A DNA stretch of 64,000 nt, taken from positions 1,054,001 through 1,118,000 of the forward strand of contig OZ244872.1 in assembly GCA_965221215.1 (NCBI GenBank), read 5' to 3'. The notes beneath the pieces were generated by a model, which made no database searches, was not told the DNA's origin, and saw nothing but the letters and a program-made list of their open reading frames with translations. The position numbers were made by a program, and so were the translations under genes. Positions 1 to 8,108 of this stretch are shown here, piece after piece. This DNA is from Aldehydirespirator sp965221215. GTDB taxonomy: Bacteria; Actinomycetota; Acidimicrobiia; Acidimicrobiales; Aldehydirespiratoraceae. The first letter of the stretch is position 1, and each line of letters starts with the position of its first letter.

Positions 1-2
1 TG

Positions 3-188
3 GCCGAGGAGGCCGAGCGGGCGGCAGTCGAACAAGCCGAGACAGCGGCAGAATCTCAACGCCAGCAGCTGCTGGTCGACCTGCAGGACACCGTGCTGTC
101 GAACTACGCCACTGATGTGCGGATCGACCCGCGTTACGGGCACTGGGATCCCGATCGGTTCCAGGTGGTGGCCGAACCACTCGGCTGA
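3..188 (+). CDS. C-terminal fragment of a probable SurA-like foldase/lipoprotein
   Basis: Partial: the gene enters from the left edge and stops at TGA 186-188. About 61 residues are visible, beginning with an Ala/Glu-rich helix and ending in a segment with the motif NPRYG-like 'DPRYGHWDP' followed by FQVV. In actinobacteria, secreted SurA_N-type foldase-like proteins carry a similar NPRFG.WD motif near the C-terminus and often sit directly upstream of mazG, which is the arrangement here. The role (periplasmic or extracytoplasmic folding helper) is inferred from this motif and from synteny only; the N-terminal domain, signal peptide and any rotamase domain lie outside the window. Confidence 0.5.
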   Translation, partial: AEEAERAAVEQAETAAESQRQQLLVDLQDTVLSNYATDVRIDPRYGHWDPDRFQVVAEPLG

Positions 189-201
189 CCGGGTCTGCGG
201 C

Positions 202-1038
202 GTGGACGAGGACACAGACGCGGCCGGCGGCGATTGGCTGCCCGGCACTGACGGCGACTCGTGCCTTGACAGCGACTCGGCCGATGACGGCGATTCGCGC
301 TCTGAGGGGGGCTCGGCTGACGACGGCGGCTTGATCGGGGCGCTCGTTGATCTCGACGAGTTGGTGCGGACCCTGCGCCGGCAGTGCCCGTGGGACCGCG
401 AGCAGACCCACACCAGCCTGAGGCGCTACCTGCTGGAGGAGACCTACGAGGCGCTGGAAGCCCTCGACGCCAGAGCCGAATCCGGCGCCGCCGACGGCGA
501 GGACCTCGACCGGCACCTGTGCGAGGAGCTCGGCGACCTGCTCTACCAGGTCTGGTTCCAGGCCCATCTGGCCTCGGAGCGCGATGCCTTCGACATGGCC
601 GACGTGGCCCGAGAGGTCCGCACCAAGCTGGTGGCTCGCCACCCCCACGTGTTCGGCGACGTGCAGGCCGACGACGCCGACGCGGTGCGGGGCATGTGGG
701 ACGCCATCAAGCTGCGGGAGAAGGGGCGCGACTCGGTGATGGACGGGATACCGGCCACGCTGCCCGCCCTGCTGCGAGCGGTGAAGGTGCAGAAACGGGC
801 CGCCACGGCCGGGCTCTTCGCCGACGACTGGCACGACTGCGAGTTCGCCGATACCGAGCGGGCCCTGGCCGAGCTGCGAGCCGACCGCAGCGAGCGGGCC
901 TTGGGCGAGTTGCTGCTGGCCGCGGTGGAACTGGGACGCCGCCTCAAGATCGATCCCGAGGACGCGCTGCGATCGGCCACCGAGCACACCCGGCGCCGCT
1001 ACCGGGAACTGGAGCAGGGCGCCGACCCCGACGCCTGA
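202..1038 (+). CDS. mazG: MazG family nucleoside triphosphate pyrophosphohydrolase
   Basis: House-cleaning enzyme that hydrolyses (d)NTPs to the monophosphate and pyrophosphate. The MazG core is clear: CPWDREQTH near the start of the domain, the helix pair LLEETYEALEALD and EELGDLLYQVWFQ supplying the Mg-binding carboxylates, then RHPHVFGDV, W..IK..EKG and a DGIPATLPALLRA segment that leads into a second, weaker helical region. The GTG at 202 starts 13 bases after the preceding stop; an in-frame ATG at 115 would overlap that gene by 74 bases and is less likely. This leaves an odd acidic, Gly/Asp/Ser-rich N-terminal tail of about 40 residues; a later TTG at 331 would remove it. The family call is secure, the start is not. 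Confidence 0.9.
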   Translation: MDEDTDAAGGDWLPGTDGDSCLDSDSADDGDSRSEGGSADDGGLIGALVDLDELVRTLRRQCPWDREQTHTSLRRYLLEETYEALEALDARAESGAADGEDLDRHLCEELGDLLYQVWFQAHLASERDAFDMADVAREVRTKLVARHPHVFGDVQADDADAVRGMWDAIKLREKGRDSVMDGIPATLPALLRAVKVQKRAATAGLFADDWHDCEFADTERALAELRADRSERALGELLLAAVELGRRLKIDPEDALRSATEHTRRRYRELEQGADPDA

Positions 1039-1053
1039 ACGACTTCGAGGACT

Positions 1054-1065
1054 CGCTCGGCCTCT
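1054..1065 (-). repeat. Solo end of the palindromic element after mazG
   Basis: CGCTCGGCCTCT, the reverse of the element left end, stands alone 15 bases after the mazG stop, between convergent genes. The same 12-mer recurs in three other gene ends in this window. Confidence 0.4.
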
Positions 1066-1071
1066 TGGCTT

Positions 1072-1473
1072 CTATACGAAATAGGGGGCTAGGGCCTCGG
1101 CCAGGTCGTCGGGGGCGCGGGTCGGCTTGCCGTGGTTGTCGGTGATGGCGGCTCGCAGCTCTTGGCGGGCCACCACTTCGCCGTGGCGCACGAGCCTCTG
1201 GCGCCACGTCGACGAGGCCCGCCGCAGCTCCACCACCTCGGTTTCGACCGTCACCGTTTCGCCGGCGTGCACCGGGCGGTCGAACGACGTGTGGATGCGG
1301 TTCACCACGAACCGGTAGCCGCGGGCCGCGAACGACTCCAGGTCCATCCCGGCCTGCTCCAGCAGCTCGATCCTGCCGGTCTCGAAGAACTGGATGTAGG
1401 CCGAGTGGTTCAGATGGCCGTAGGGGTCGAGTTCGTAGAACCGGACCTTGACGTCGATTCGATGGGAGGCCAC
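1072..1473 (-). CDS. Acyl-CoA thioesterase, 4HBT/YbgC-like hotdog fold
   Basis: Single hotdog-domain protein of 133 residues, the usual size of YbgC/FadM-type thioesterases, which hydrolyse acyl-CoA in the cytoplasm. The N-terminal signature VRFYELDPYGHLNHSAYIQF matches the family pattern in which the Asp after 'YELDPYGH' is catalytic and the following N..Y..FFE helix packs the hotdog. It starts at GTG 1473, lies just downstream of divIC on the same strand (12-base gap) and converges with mazG. It probably forms the last gene of an eno-divIC-thioesterase transcription unit. The natural substrate cannot be read from the sequence. Confidence 0.85.
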   Translation of the reverse strand: MASHRIDVKVRFYELDPYGHLNHSAYIQFFETGRIELLEQAGMDLESFAARGYRFVVNRIHTSFDRPVHAGETVTVETEVVELRRASSTWRQRLVRHGEVVARQELRAAITDNHGKPTRAPDDLAEALAPYFV

Positions 1474-1485
1474 CGGAGGTTGAGG

Positions 1486-1836
1486 TTAGGGGTCGGCGGG
1501 CTGGGTCACGCAGCCCTCCAGGCCCATCACCGCGTAGACCTCGGTTCCCGGCGCCACGTAGAGGCCGAAGCAGAGCGCCTCGCGCTGCACCCCGTCGTCG
1601 CTGGTGCGTCTGGCGATCTCGCCCTCGAGGGCGGCGATGCGGGAATCCAGCTCGGCCCCGACGCTCTCGGCCTCCCGCTGCTGGGCGTTCTGGTCCATCC
1701 AGGTGCGCACCGACGACGCGCCCAGCAGCACCGCGGCAGCCGCCATGGCCGCGCCCAGACCCGCCAGCAGCAGGCGATGCCACCAAGCCGACTTCGCCCC
1801 CCGAGCCTCGCCCTCCTCCGCGGCCGGCTTCGTCAC
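1486..1836 (-). CDS. divIC: FtsB/DivIC-like septum formation protein
   Basis: Small bitopic membrane protein of 116 residues. A cytoplasmic N-terminus is followed by one transmembrane helix (about residues 21-42, LLLAGLGAAMAAAAVLLG), then a short coiled coil (QQREAESVGAELDSRIAALEGEIARR) and a C-terminal cap with cysteines. This is the FtsB/DivIC architecture: these proteins link early and late divisome components at the septum. The GTG start overlaps the eno stop by 4 bases (GTGA), so the two genes are translationally coupled; eno-divIC adjacency is standard in actinobacteria. The usual downstream partners DUF501 and ppx are not here but lie beyond 6.9 kb. Confidence 0.8.
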   Translation of the reverse strand: MTKPAAEEGEARGAKSAWWHRLLLAGLGAAMAAAAVLLGASSVRTWMDQNAQQREAESVGAELDSRIAALEGEIARRTSDDGVQREALCFGLYVAPGTEVYAVMGLEGCVTQPADP

Positions 1837-3134
1837 GACTCGGCCGCCTCCGGGTCGGCGCCCAGCGCCAGCGCGGCCCGGCCGCGGTAGGAGGCCGTCT
1901 CGCCCAGCTGCTCCTCGATGCGCAACAGCTGGTTGTACTTGGCCATCCGGTCGCTGCGAGCCGGCGCCCCGGTCTTGATCTGGCCGCAGTTGGTGGCCAC
2001 CGCCAGATCGGCGATCACAGTGTCCTCGGTCTCGCCGCTGCGATGCGACATCACCGCTCCGTAGCCGCCCCGCACCGCCGACTCCACACAGTCGAGGGTC
2101 TCAGTGAGCGAGCCGATCTGGTTGACCTTCACCAAGATGGCGTTGGCCACCTGGTCGCGCATTCCCCGGGCCAGGCGCTCGGTGTTGGTGACGAACAGGT
2201 CGTCGCCCACCAGCTGGACCCGCCCGCCCAGCGCGGCCGTCAGCTCTGCCCATCCGGCCCAGTCGTCCTCGGCCATGCCGTCCTCGACCGACACGATGGG
2301 GAACTCGTTGCACAGGCGCTCCAACTCGGTCGCCATCTGAGCCGAGTCCAGTGTCCGGTTCTCGCCGGCCAGCACATACCGGCCGTCGTCGAAGAACTCG
2401 GTGGACGCCACGTCGAGAGCGAACCCGACCTCAGCGCCGGGGGCCAGGCCGGCGCGCTCGGTGGCCTCGGCCAGCAGAGCCAGCGCCTCGGCGTTGGACC
2501 CGAGGTTGGGGGCGAATCCGCCCTCGTCGCCCAGCCCGGTCGACAGGCCCCGGCCCTTCAGCACCGCCGACAGCTGGTGGTAGATCTCCACGCCCCAAAC
2601 CAGCGCCTCGCTGAAGGAGGCGGCGCCGAGCGGCACCACCATGAACTCTTGGAAGTCGACGTTGTTGTCGGCGTGGGCCCCGCCGTTGAGCAGGTTCAAC
2701 ATGGGCACGGGCAGCACATGGGCGTTGGCGCCCCCGACATGGCGCCACAGCGGCACCCCCAGATCGGCCGCCGCCGCCCGGGCGTTGGCCAGCGACACAC
2801 CGAGGATGGCGTTGGCGCCCAGCCGGCCCTTGTCGTCGGTGCCGTCGGCATCGACGAGGGCGGTGTCCACGGCCCGCTGGTCGGCGGCTTCGAGGCCCAG
2901 AACCGCTTCGGCCAGCTCGCCGGCGGCATGGGCGACCGCGTTGCGGACCCCCCGGCCTCGCAGGCGGCTGCCGCCGTCGCGCAGCTCGACAGCCTCGAAA
3001 GTACCCGTGGACGCACCGGAGGGGACCATCGCCCGGCCGGTCGCGCCGGACTCCAGCACCACATCGACTTCCACGGTGGGGTTGCCGCGCGAGTCGAACA
3101 CCTCGCGCCCACGGACTGCGGTTATGCGACTCAC
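1833..3134 (-). CDS. eno: Enolase (phosphopyruvate hydratase)
   Basis: Glycolytic enzyme converting 2-phosphoglycerate to phosphoenolpyruvate. The protein has 433 residues, the normal length. Hallmarks are SRGNPTVEVDV at the N-terminus, GDEGGFAPN, the three metal-ligand segments (ALDVAST, SVEDGMAEDDW, LVGDDLFVTN), KVNQIGSLTE with the catalytic lysine, and the SHRSGETED signature. The start is fixed at GTG 3134 because a GGAGG box lies 7 bases upstream and the protein then begins SRITAVRGREVFDSRG like other enolases; a longer frame would start at 3164 without a ribosome site. It leads the eno-divIC unit, and its promoter must lie in the 3135-3450 interval that also contains palindromic element copy A. 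Confidence 0.98.
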   Translation of the reverse strand: MSRITAVRGREVFDSRGNPTVEVDVVLESGATGRAMVPSGASTGTFEAVELRDGGSRLRGRGVRNAVAHAAGELAEAVLGLEAADQRAVDTALVDADGTDDKGRLGANAILGVSLANARAAAADLGVPLWRHVGGANAHVLPVPMLNLLNGGAHADNNVDFQEFMVVPLGAASFSEALVWGVEIYHQLSAVLKGRGLSTGLGDEGGFAPNLGSNAEALALLAEATERAGLAPGAEVGFALDVASTEFFDDGRYVLAGENRTLDSAQMATELERLCNEFPIVSVEDGMAEDDWAGWAELTAALGGRVQLVGDDLFVTNTERLARGMRDQVANAILVKVNQIGSLTETLDCVESAVRGGYGAVMSHRSGETEDTVIADLAVATNCGQIKTGAPARSDRMAKYNQLLRIEEQLGETASYRGRAALALGADPEAAES

Positions 3135-3252
3135 CGGCGAACCTCCGGTCGTTGGCGACACCAAGCCGCACGCGGCTCAACGTCACATTCGGGCGCCGCT
3201 CCGCTCCAGGCCCTCGGCGTCCGTCGGTGCGACCGAAGATTCTAGCCCCACC

Positions 3253-3404
3253 AGAGGCCGGGCGGGTAGATGAGCGAGTCGGCCCATACGGGCGCGGCCG
3301 TGGGCTGTGGTGCTGGGGTTTGGGCGGCCCGTGAGCGAAGCGAACTGGAGCGGGATTGAGCCCGTTGCGCAGCGAGAGGCCTGCACCTACCCATTCATGC
3401 TCTT
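3253..3404 (+). repeat. Dispersed palindromic element, copy A (diverged)
   Basis: First of a family of intergenic elements in this window. The left end reads AGAGGCCGGGCGGGTAGATG and the right end is its imperfect inverse (CACCTACCCATTCATGCTCTT). The middle shares the run GGCGGCCCGTGAGCGAAGCG with the other copies and the small stem AGCGGG-ATTGAG-CCCGTT, where a G-T pair replaces G-C, so the hairpin is kept despite substitutions. It occupies most of the 319-base gap between the divergent genes eno and coxD; outside it the gap shows only the coxD -10 box. Confidence 0.7.
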
Positions 3405-3440
3405 GAGTGGATCGGTTCGCGATGCGGGGGTTGGCGGGCA

Positions 3441-3446
3441 TATGCT
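3441..3446 (+). promoter_or_regulatory. Putative -10 box TATGCT for a leaderless coxD transcript
   Basis: TATGCT fits the actinobacterial -10 pattern TANNNT and ends 7 bases before the ATG at 3454, which places the expected transcription start at or next to the start codon. No convincing Shine-Dalgarno sequence precedes either ATG 3442 or ATG 3454. The same spacing recurs upstream of several other genes here. Confidence 0.45.
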
Positions 3447-3453
3447 CGCGGCG

Positions 3454-4395
3454 ATGGCGGCGGTTGACCTGCGCTCGGTGTCGGGCGTGGAGGACGTGTG
3501 GCAGGGGCTGCGAGACAACGCCTACCTGCCCGACGAGGCCCTGGCCACCGCCGTGTACCTCGCCTTGCGCCTGCGCCGGCCGCTGCTGCTGGAGGGCGAG
3601 CCCGGCGTGGGCAAGACCGAGGTGGCCAAGGTGATCGCCGACTGGGGCGGCGGGCGGCTCATCCGGCTGCAGTGCTACGAGGGCATCGACGCGGCCCAGG
3701 CCGTGTACGAGTGGGACTACGCCCGCCAGCTCATGCACCTGCGCACCATGGAGGCCACCGGCAGGGCCCGCGGTGCCGACGAGGCCGCCGTGGCCGACGA
3801 GCTATACAGCGAGCGCTTCCTGGTGCGCCGGCCGCTGCTGGAGGCTATCGAGGCCGGCGACGGGCCTCCGCCGGTGCTGCTCGTCGACGAGGTCGACCGC
3901 TCCGACGACGAGTTCGAGGCCTTCCTGCTAGAGGTCCTGTCGGACTACTCGATCACCGTGCCCGAGGTCGGCACCTTCGCGGCCGTCGATCCGCCGGTGG
4001 TGGTGATCACCTCCAACCGCACCCGCGACGTTCACGACGCCCTGAAGCGGCGCTGCCTCTACCACTGGGTGTCGCATCCCGGCGCTCAGCGCGAGGCCGA
4101 GATCATCCGGTTGCGGGCGCCGGAGGTGTGCGACGCCCTGGCCCGCGAGGTGGCCTGCGCCGCATCCGCCATCCGCGACGTGGGCCTCTACAAGCCTCCG
4201 GGCGTGGCCGAGACCATCGACTGGGCCCGCGCCCTGAACCTCCTCGGCGGCGCCAACCTCGATGTGGCCAACGCGTCGGCCACCCTGGGCGCCTTGCTCA
4301 AGTACCGCGAGGACCGCGACCGGGTGATCGAGCACGACCTGGCCGCCATAGTGTCCGAGGCCGCGGCCGCTGCCACTGCTTCTGCGTCTTCATGA
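3454..4395 (+). CDS. coxD: MoxR-family AAA+ ATPase, CoxD-like
   Basis: AAA+ chaperone ATPase of 313 residues. Walker A is GEPGVGKT (about residues 48-55), Walker B is VLLVDEVDR (about 141-149), and the sensor/arginine-finger stretch VVITSNRTRDVHDALKRRC follows. MoxR proteins paired with a VWA protein mature metalloenzymes; in CO dehydrogenase systems CoxD and CoxE help assemble the Mo-Cu active site. The next gene is a CoxE-like VWA protein overlapping by 4 bases (ATGA), which supports this pairing. The ATG at 3454 is preferred because a TATGCT box sits 7 bases upstream; ATG 3442 is an alternative. No CO dehydrogenase structural genes are present in the window, so the client enzyme is unknown. 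Confidence 0.85.
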   Translation: MAAVDLRSVSGVEDVWQGLRDNAYLPDEALATAVYLALRLRRPLLLEGEPGVGKTEVAKVIADWGGGRLIRLQCYEGIDAAQAVYEWDYARQLMHLRTMEATGRARGADEAAVADELYSERFLVRRPLLEAIEAGDGPPPVLLVDEVDRSDDEFEAFLLEVLSDYSITVPEVGTFAAVDPPVVVITSNRTRDVHDALKRRCLYHWVSHPGAQREAEIIRLRAPEVCDALAREVACAASAIRDVGLYKPPGVAETIDWARALNLLGGANLDVANASATLGALLKYREDRDRVIEHDLAAIVSEAAAAATASASS

Positions 4396-5582
4396 CTGGG
4401 CCGCAGAGGGTTGACGCGGCCGACCCGATCGATGTGGCGGTGGGGTTCGCGGGCGCGCTGCGCCGGGCCGGGCTGGAAGTGTCGCTGACCTCGGCCCTGC
4501 TCTACACCGAGGCTCTGTCGGTGTGCGACGTCGGCAGTCGGGCATCGCTCTATTGGGCTGGCCGGTGCGCGCTGGTCCACCGCTTCGAGGATGTCGGCAT
4601 CTACGACGCGGTTTTCGGGGCCTACTGGCTGGGCTCGCCGCTGGGCACGGTCGCTCCGGCGGCGGCGGTGAGCGTGCCGGTGATGCTGCAGGTCGACGAG
4701 GCCGGCGACGATTCCGGCGACGAGGAGGGGCCCGACCGCGACTCCGACGTGATCGCGGTTCGCTACAGCGCCACCGAGACGCTGGCCACCAAAGACTTCG
4801 CCGACTGCACCGACGCCGAGCTCGACGAGGCCCGCCGGCTGATGGAGCGGCTCAGGTTCCGCGGCCCCACGAGGCCCAGCCGCCGCCTGGAGCCGGCCCG
4901 GTCGTGCCGCGGCCATCTGGATGTGCGGCGCACGGTGCGCACGGCCATGCGCTCGGGGGGCGAGCCGGTGCGCATGCACCGCCGGGTCAGCGGGCGCCGG
5001 CCCCGGCGGCTGGTGCTGCTGCTGGACGTGTCGGGGTCTATGGAGCGCTACGCCCGGGCCCTGCTGCGGCTGGTCCACGCCGCGGTCTCGGGCCGCAGCC
5101 GGGTGGAGGCCTTCGCCTTGGGCACCCGGCTCACCCGGCTCACTCGAGAGCTTGCGTCTCGCGATCCCGACCGGGCGCTGCGGGCCGCGTCGGCGGCGGT
5201 GCCCGACTGGAGCGGCGGCACCCGCCTCGGCTCGGGCCTGCGATCCTTCAACGACGAGTGGGGCTGCCGGGGCATGGCCCGGGGCGCGGTGGCGGTGATC
5301 CTCTCCGACGGCTGGGATCGCGGCGACCCGGCCGAGATGACCGAGCAGATGCAGCGCCTGAGCCGGGTGGCGCACCGGGTGGTGTGGGTGAATCCCCTCA
5401 AGGCATCGCCGGGATATGCGCCGTTGGCTCGGGGAATGGCGGCGGCGCTGCCCTTTGTGGACGACTTCGTGGAGGGCCACAACCTCGAGTCGCTCGAACG
5501 TCTGGCCGAGTTGGTCCTGGCCGAGACCGCTCCCCGCCCGCGCCCAGTCCACGCCGCCGTGGGAGCGCCGAGCGCGTCGTGA
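4392..5582 (+). CDS. coxE: VWA domain protein, CoxE-like
   Basis: Partner of the preceding MoxR ATPase, 396 residues. The N-terminal half is the helical CoxE region (GFAGALRRAGLEVSLTSALL, then an acidic linker rich in Asp/Glu). The C-terminal half is a von Willebrand A domain with the metal-ion-dependent adhesion site: DVSGS at about residues 213-217, a Thr-containing loop in SGGTRLGSGL, and LSDGWDRGDP at about 305. In the CO dehydrogenase system CoxE acts with CoxD on the apo-enzyme. The start overlaps the coxD stop (ATGA). The 3' end overlaps one half of an imperfect direct repeat of about 33 bases whose other half lies at 5646-5680. Confidence 0.85.
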   Translation: MTGPQRVDAADPIDVAVGFAGALRRAGLEVSLTSALLYTEALSVCDVGSRASLYWAGRCALVHRFEDVGIYDAVFGAYWLGSPLGTVAPAAAVSVPVMLQVDEAGDDSGDEEGPDRDSDVIAVRYSATETLATKDFADCTDAELDEARRLMERLRFRGPTRPSRRLEPARSCRGHLDVRRTVRTAMRSGGEPVRMHRRVSGRRPRRLVLLLDVSGSMERYARALLRLVHAAVSGRSRVEAFALGTRLTRLTRELASRDPDRALRAASAAVPDWSGGTRLGSGLRSFNDEWGCRGMARGAVAVILSDGWDRGDPAEMTEQMQRLSRVAHRVVWVNPLKASPGYAPLARGMAAALPFVDDFVEGHNLESLERLAELVLAETAPRPRPVHAAVGAPSAS

Positions 5583-5680
5583 TGGTCTGGCACGAGGCGG
5601 CATCGGCGCGAGAGCCTGGGAGGCGGAGGCCGGGACCATGGCGCGTGTCGTGATGGTCTTGGCGCGAGGCGGCATCGCCT
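5575..5680 (+). repeat. Imperfect direct repeat pair (5575-5607 and 5646-5680)
   Basis: Two stretches of about 33-35 bases, both containing TCGTGATGGTCT and CGAGGCGGCATCG, are separated by about 40 bases. The first spans the coxE stop codon and the second lies just before xdhC. A local duplication is the simplest explanation. Confidence 0.6.
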
Positions 5681-5711
5681 GTCAATGTTCAGTGACGGTG
5701 GGAGCTCGGCG

Positions 5712-6827
5712 GTGAAGGAGATCCTGGCCGACTTGGACCGCTGGCGGTCCGTCGGCGAGCGGGCTGCGGTGGCCCGGGTGATCGACCTGGAGGGGTCGGG
5801 GCCGCGGGCGCCGGGCGCGGCCATGGCCGTGACCGCGGAGGGCGAGGTGGTCGGCTCGGTGTCGGGCGGTTGCGTCGAGGGCGCGGTGGTGGCTGAGTCG
5901 TTGGAGGTGATCGACGCTGGCGACCGGCGCATCGTCACCTTCGGCTACAGCGACGACGAGGCCTTCGCGGTGGGGCTCACCTGCGGCGGGACCATCCACC
6001 TGTTCGTGGAGCCGCTGGACTGGGGTCCGGTCCATTCCGAGCTGGGCGCAGACCTCGCCGCTGAGTCGCCCGCTGCGCTGGCCACCGTGGTCGAGGGTCC
6101 GGGGACCGGGGCCAAGATGCTGGTGCGCCCCGAGGGCGCTGAGACGGTCGGCTCGCTGGGCGGGCCGGGCCTCGACCGAGCTGTGCAGCGCGACGCCCGC
6201 GGCGAGCTGGTGGCGGGACGCTCGGGTCTGCGCCGCTACTCCGAGCAGGGCGAATACTCCGAGCAGAGCGAGATCCGCGGCGAGGAGGTGGCCGTGTTCG
6301 TGGAGTCGTTCGCCCCGCCGCCCCGGATGCTGATCTTCGGCGCGGTCGACTTCACTGCTGCGCTGGCCAGGGTGGCCAAGGTGCTCGGCTATCGGGTCAC
6401 GGTGTGCGACGCCCGGTCGGTGTTTGCCACCGCCAAGCGGTTCCCGATGGCCGACGAGGTGGTGGTCTCATGGCCCGACCGCCTGCTGGGCGAGGTGGGG
6501 GAAAGCCTGGACATGCGCGACGCAGTGTGCGTGCTCACCCACGACGCCAAGTTCGACGTGCCCGCCATCACCTCGGCACTGGCCACCGACGTGGGCTACA
6601 TCGGGGTGATGGGCAGCCGCCGCACCCACGACGACCGCACCGGCCGACTGGTGGAGGCCGGAGTGACCGACGAGCAGCTGGCTCGCCTGCGCTCGCCCAT
6701 CGGGCTCGACATCGGCGCAGCCACCCCCGAGGAGACCGCAGTGTCGATCGTCTCAGAGATCATCGCACTGCGAACCGGCCGCCAAGCCCAAGCCCTATCA
6801 GCCACCACCGGCCCCATCCACGACTGA
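5712..6827 (+). CDS. xdhC: XdhC/CoxI family molybdoenzyme maturation protein
   Basis: Maturation factor for molybdenum hydroxylases such as xanthine or CO dehydrogenase, thought to bind and sulfurate the Mo cofactor before insertion. The N-terminal XdhC/CoxI domain contains the motif SGGCVEGAVV; the C-terminal Rossmann-like XdhC_C domain begins at PPPRMLIFGAVDF, continues with VLTHDAKFD and YIGVMGSRRTHDDR, and ends with GLDIGAATPEETAVSIVSEI. At 371 residues it is full length. GTG 5712 is chosen because GGGAG lies 7 bases upstream and the protein then begins VKEILADLDRW; ATG 5685 is the alternative. It lies on the same strand as coxD-coxE, 129 bases after coxE. Confidence 0.88.
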   Translation: MKEILADLDRWRSVGERAAVARVIDLEGSGPRAPGAAMAVTAEGEVVGSVSGGCVEGAVVAESLEVIDAGDRRIVTFGYSDDEAFAVGLTCGGTIHLFVEPLDWGPVHSELGADLAAESPAALATVVEGPGTGAKMLVRPEGAETVGSLGGPGLDRAVQRDARGELVAGRSGLRRYSEQGEYSEQSEIRGEEVAVFVESFAPPPRMLIFGAVDFTAALARVAKVLGYRVTVCDARSVFATAKRFPMADEVVVSWPDRLLGEVGESLDMRDAVCVLTHDAKFDVPAITSALATDVGYIGVMGSRRTHDDRTGRLVEAGVTDEQLARLRSPIGLDIGAATPEETAVSIVSEIIALRTGRQAQALSATTGPIHD

Positions 6828-6992
6828 GGCGAAGCCGGACGAGCCTGGCTCAACCTCTGTAGCGCTTTATACAACAACGCGAAACGCCGGAGCGCACCCC
6901 CCACGCACGCTTGGAGACCGGTGGGGATGGCTCCGGCGCGACCAGCAGCATAGATCAATTGGATTACACCCCGCAACGGCCCTTCGTGGCTC

Positions 6993-7949
6993 CTAGTCGC
7001 ATGCGGTGTTGGCTTCGAGTAGCGCCAAGGCTAGGCCGTCTAGCAGATCGGCCTCCGATACCAGGCACTCGTCGAAGTCGAAGTAGCGCATGATCCTCAC
7101 CAGGATGCATACCCCGGCCACGATCACGTCGGCCCGGCCGGGGTGCAGGCCGGGATTGTGGACCCGGTCGGCCAGCGCCTCGGTGGCCAGCGTGCGGAAC
7201 ACGTCCTCGGCTGCGTCTTTGGACAGCCGGTAGTGGTGGATCCGATCGCGGTCGTAGTCCGCAAGGCCCAGCTCGACCGCGGCCACGGTGGTGATGGTGC
7301 CGGCCACGCCGACCAGCCGGCACGGCCCGCCGAGGGCGGGGATGGCCCGCAGCGCGTCGTCGAGGTGCAGTTCGGTGATGCTCAGGCAGGCCGACAGTTC
7401 CTCGGGCAGGGGCGGGTCGTGATGGATGTACTTCTCGGTCAGTCGCACGCTGCCGATGTCGAGCGACAGCGCGTCGGCGCAGTGCTCCCCGCCGAACGAC
7501 AACTCGGTGGACCCTCCGCCGATGTCCACGACCAGGTACGGTCCGCCGGACGGGTCGAGATCGCTGACCGCGCCCCGGAAGGCGGTCTCGGCCTCCTCGC
7601 GCCCCGACAGCACTTCGGGCGCTGCTTGGAGGATCGCCTCGGCCGGTTTCAGGAACTCGGAGCGGTTGGAGGCATCGCGCACCGCCGAGGTGGCGATGAC
7701 CCGCACTACGTCTGGGCTGTATCCGTCTATGTGGCGCCGATAGTTCTGCAGGCATTCCAGGGTGCGTTCGACGGCGGAGGGATCGAGGCGACCGGCCGCG
7801 TCCACTCCCCGTCCCAGGCGGGTTATCTCCGAGCGCCTCACCGCCGCGGGCTCCCGGCCGTCGGTGATGAGCAGCCGAGTGGTGTTGGTGCCGCAGTCCA
7901 CCACTGCCACCGGCCCCCCGGTCAAGGCGTTCTCCCGGTCACTGCGCAC
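6993..7949 (-). CDS. ppx: Exopolyphosphatase, Ppx/GppA family
   Basis: Actin-fold phosphatase of 318 residues, the short form typical of actinobacteria, acting on inorganic polyphosphate and/or pppGpp. Phosphate-binding motifs are visible: VDCGTNTTRLLI at the N-terminus, SAVRDASNR, the catalytic region GREEAETAF, VVDIGGGSTELS and the adenosine-type loop GVAGTITTVAA. It starts at GTG 7949. DUF501 lies immediately upstream on the same strand, the usual actinobacterial pair; the normally adjacent eno-divIC pair is about 4 kb away, separated by the plus-strand coxD-coxE-xdhC genes. Confidence 0.92.
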   Translation of the reverse strand: MRSDRENALTGGPVAVVDCGTNTTRLLITDGREPAAVRRSEITRLGRGVDAAGRLDPSAVERTLECLQNYRRHIDGYSPDVVRVIATSAVRDASNRSEFLKPAEAILQAAPEVLSGREEAETAFRGAVSDLDPSGGPYLVVDIGGGSTELSFGGEHCADALSLDIGSVRLTEKYIHHDPPLPEELSACLSITELHLDDALRAIPALGGPCRLVGVAGTITTVAAVELGLADYDRDRIHHYRLSKDAAEDVFRTLATEALADRVHNPGLHPGRADVIVAGVCILVRIMRYFDFDECLVSEADLLDGLALALLEANTACD

Positions 7950-7999
7950 CTCGCGACCATTGAACTCGTCCGATCACGACACGCCCCTGCCCCTCACGG

Positions 8000-8108
8000 G
8001 CTCCGGCATCCTCATCGCGCTGCACTCTGGGTCACCTCCGGGGTCCGAGCAGCGGTCCTCCACCGCGTCGAAGCTCCGGCATCCTCATCGCGCTGCACTC
8101 TGGGTCAC
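8000..8108 (-). repeat. Exact 36-base direct repeat (8000-8035 and 8073-8108)
   Basis: Two identical 36-base copies (containing CATCCTCATCGCGCTGCACT) lie 73 bases apart. The second copy includes the DUF501 stop codon, the first sits in the leader of ppx. Flanks of the copies differ, so this is not a simple tandem duplication. The remaining part of the 155-base DUF501-ppx gap shows nothing else. Confidence 0.8.

Noticed and set aside
3307..3441. Earlier start for coxD at 3307
   Set aside because: That segment is palindromic element copy A, has no ribosome site, and adds residues not seen in MoxR proteins.
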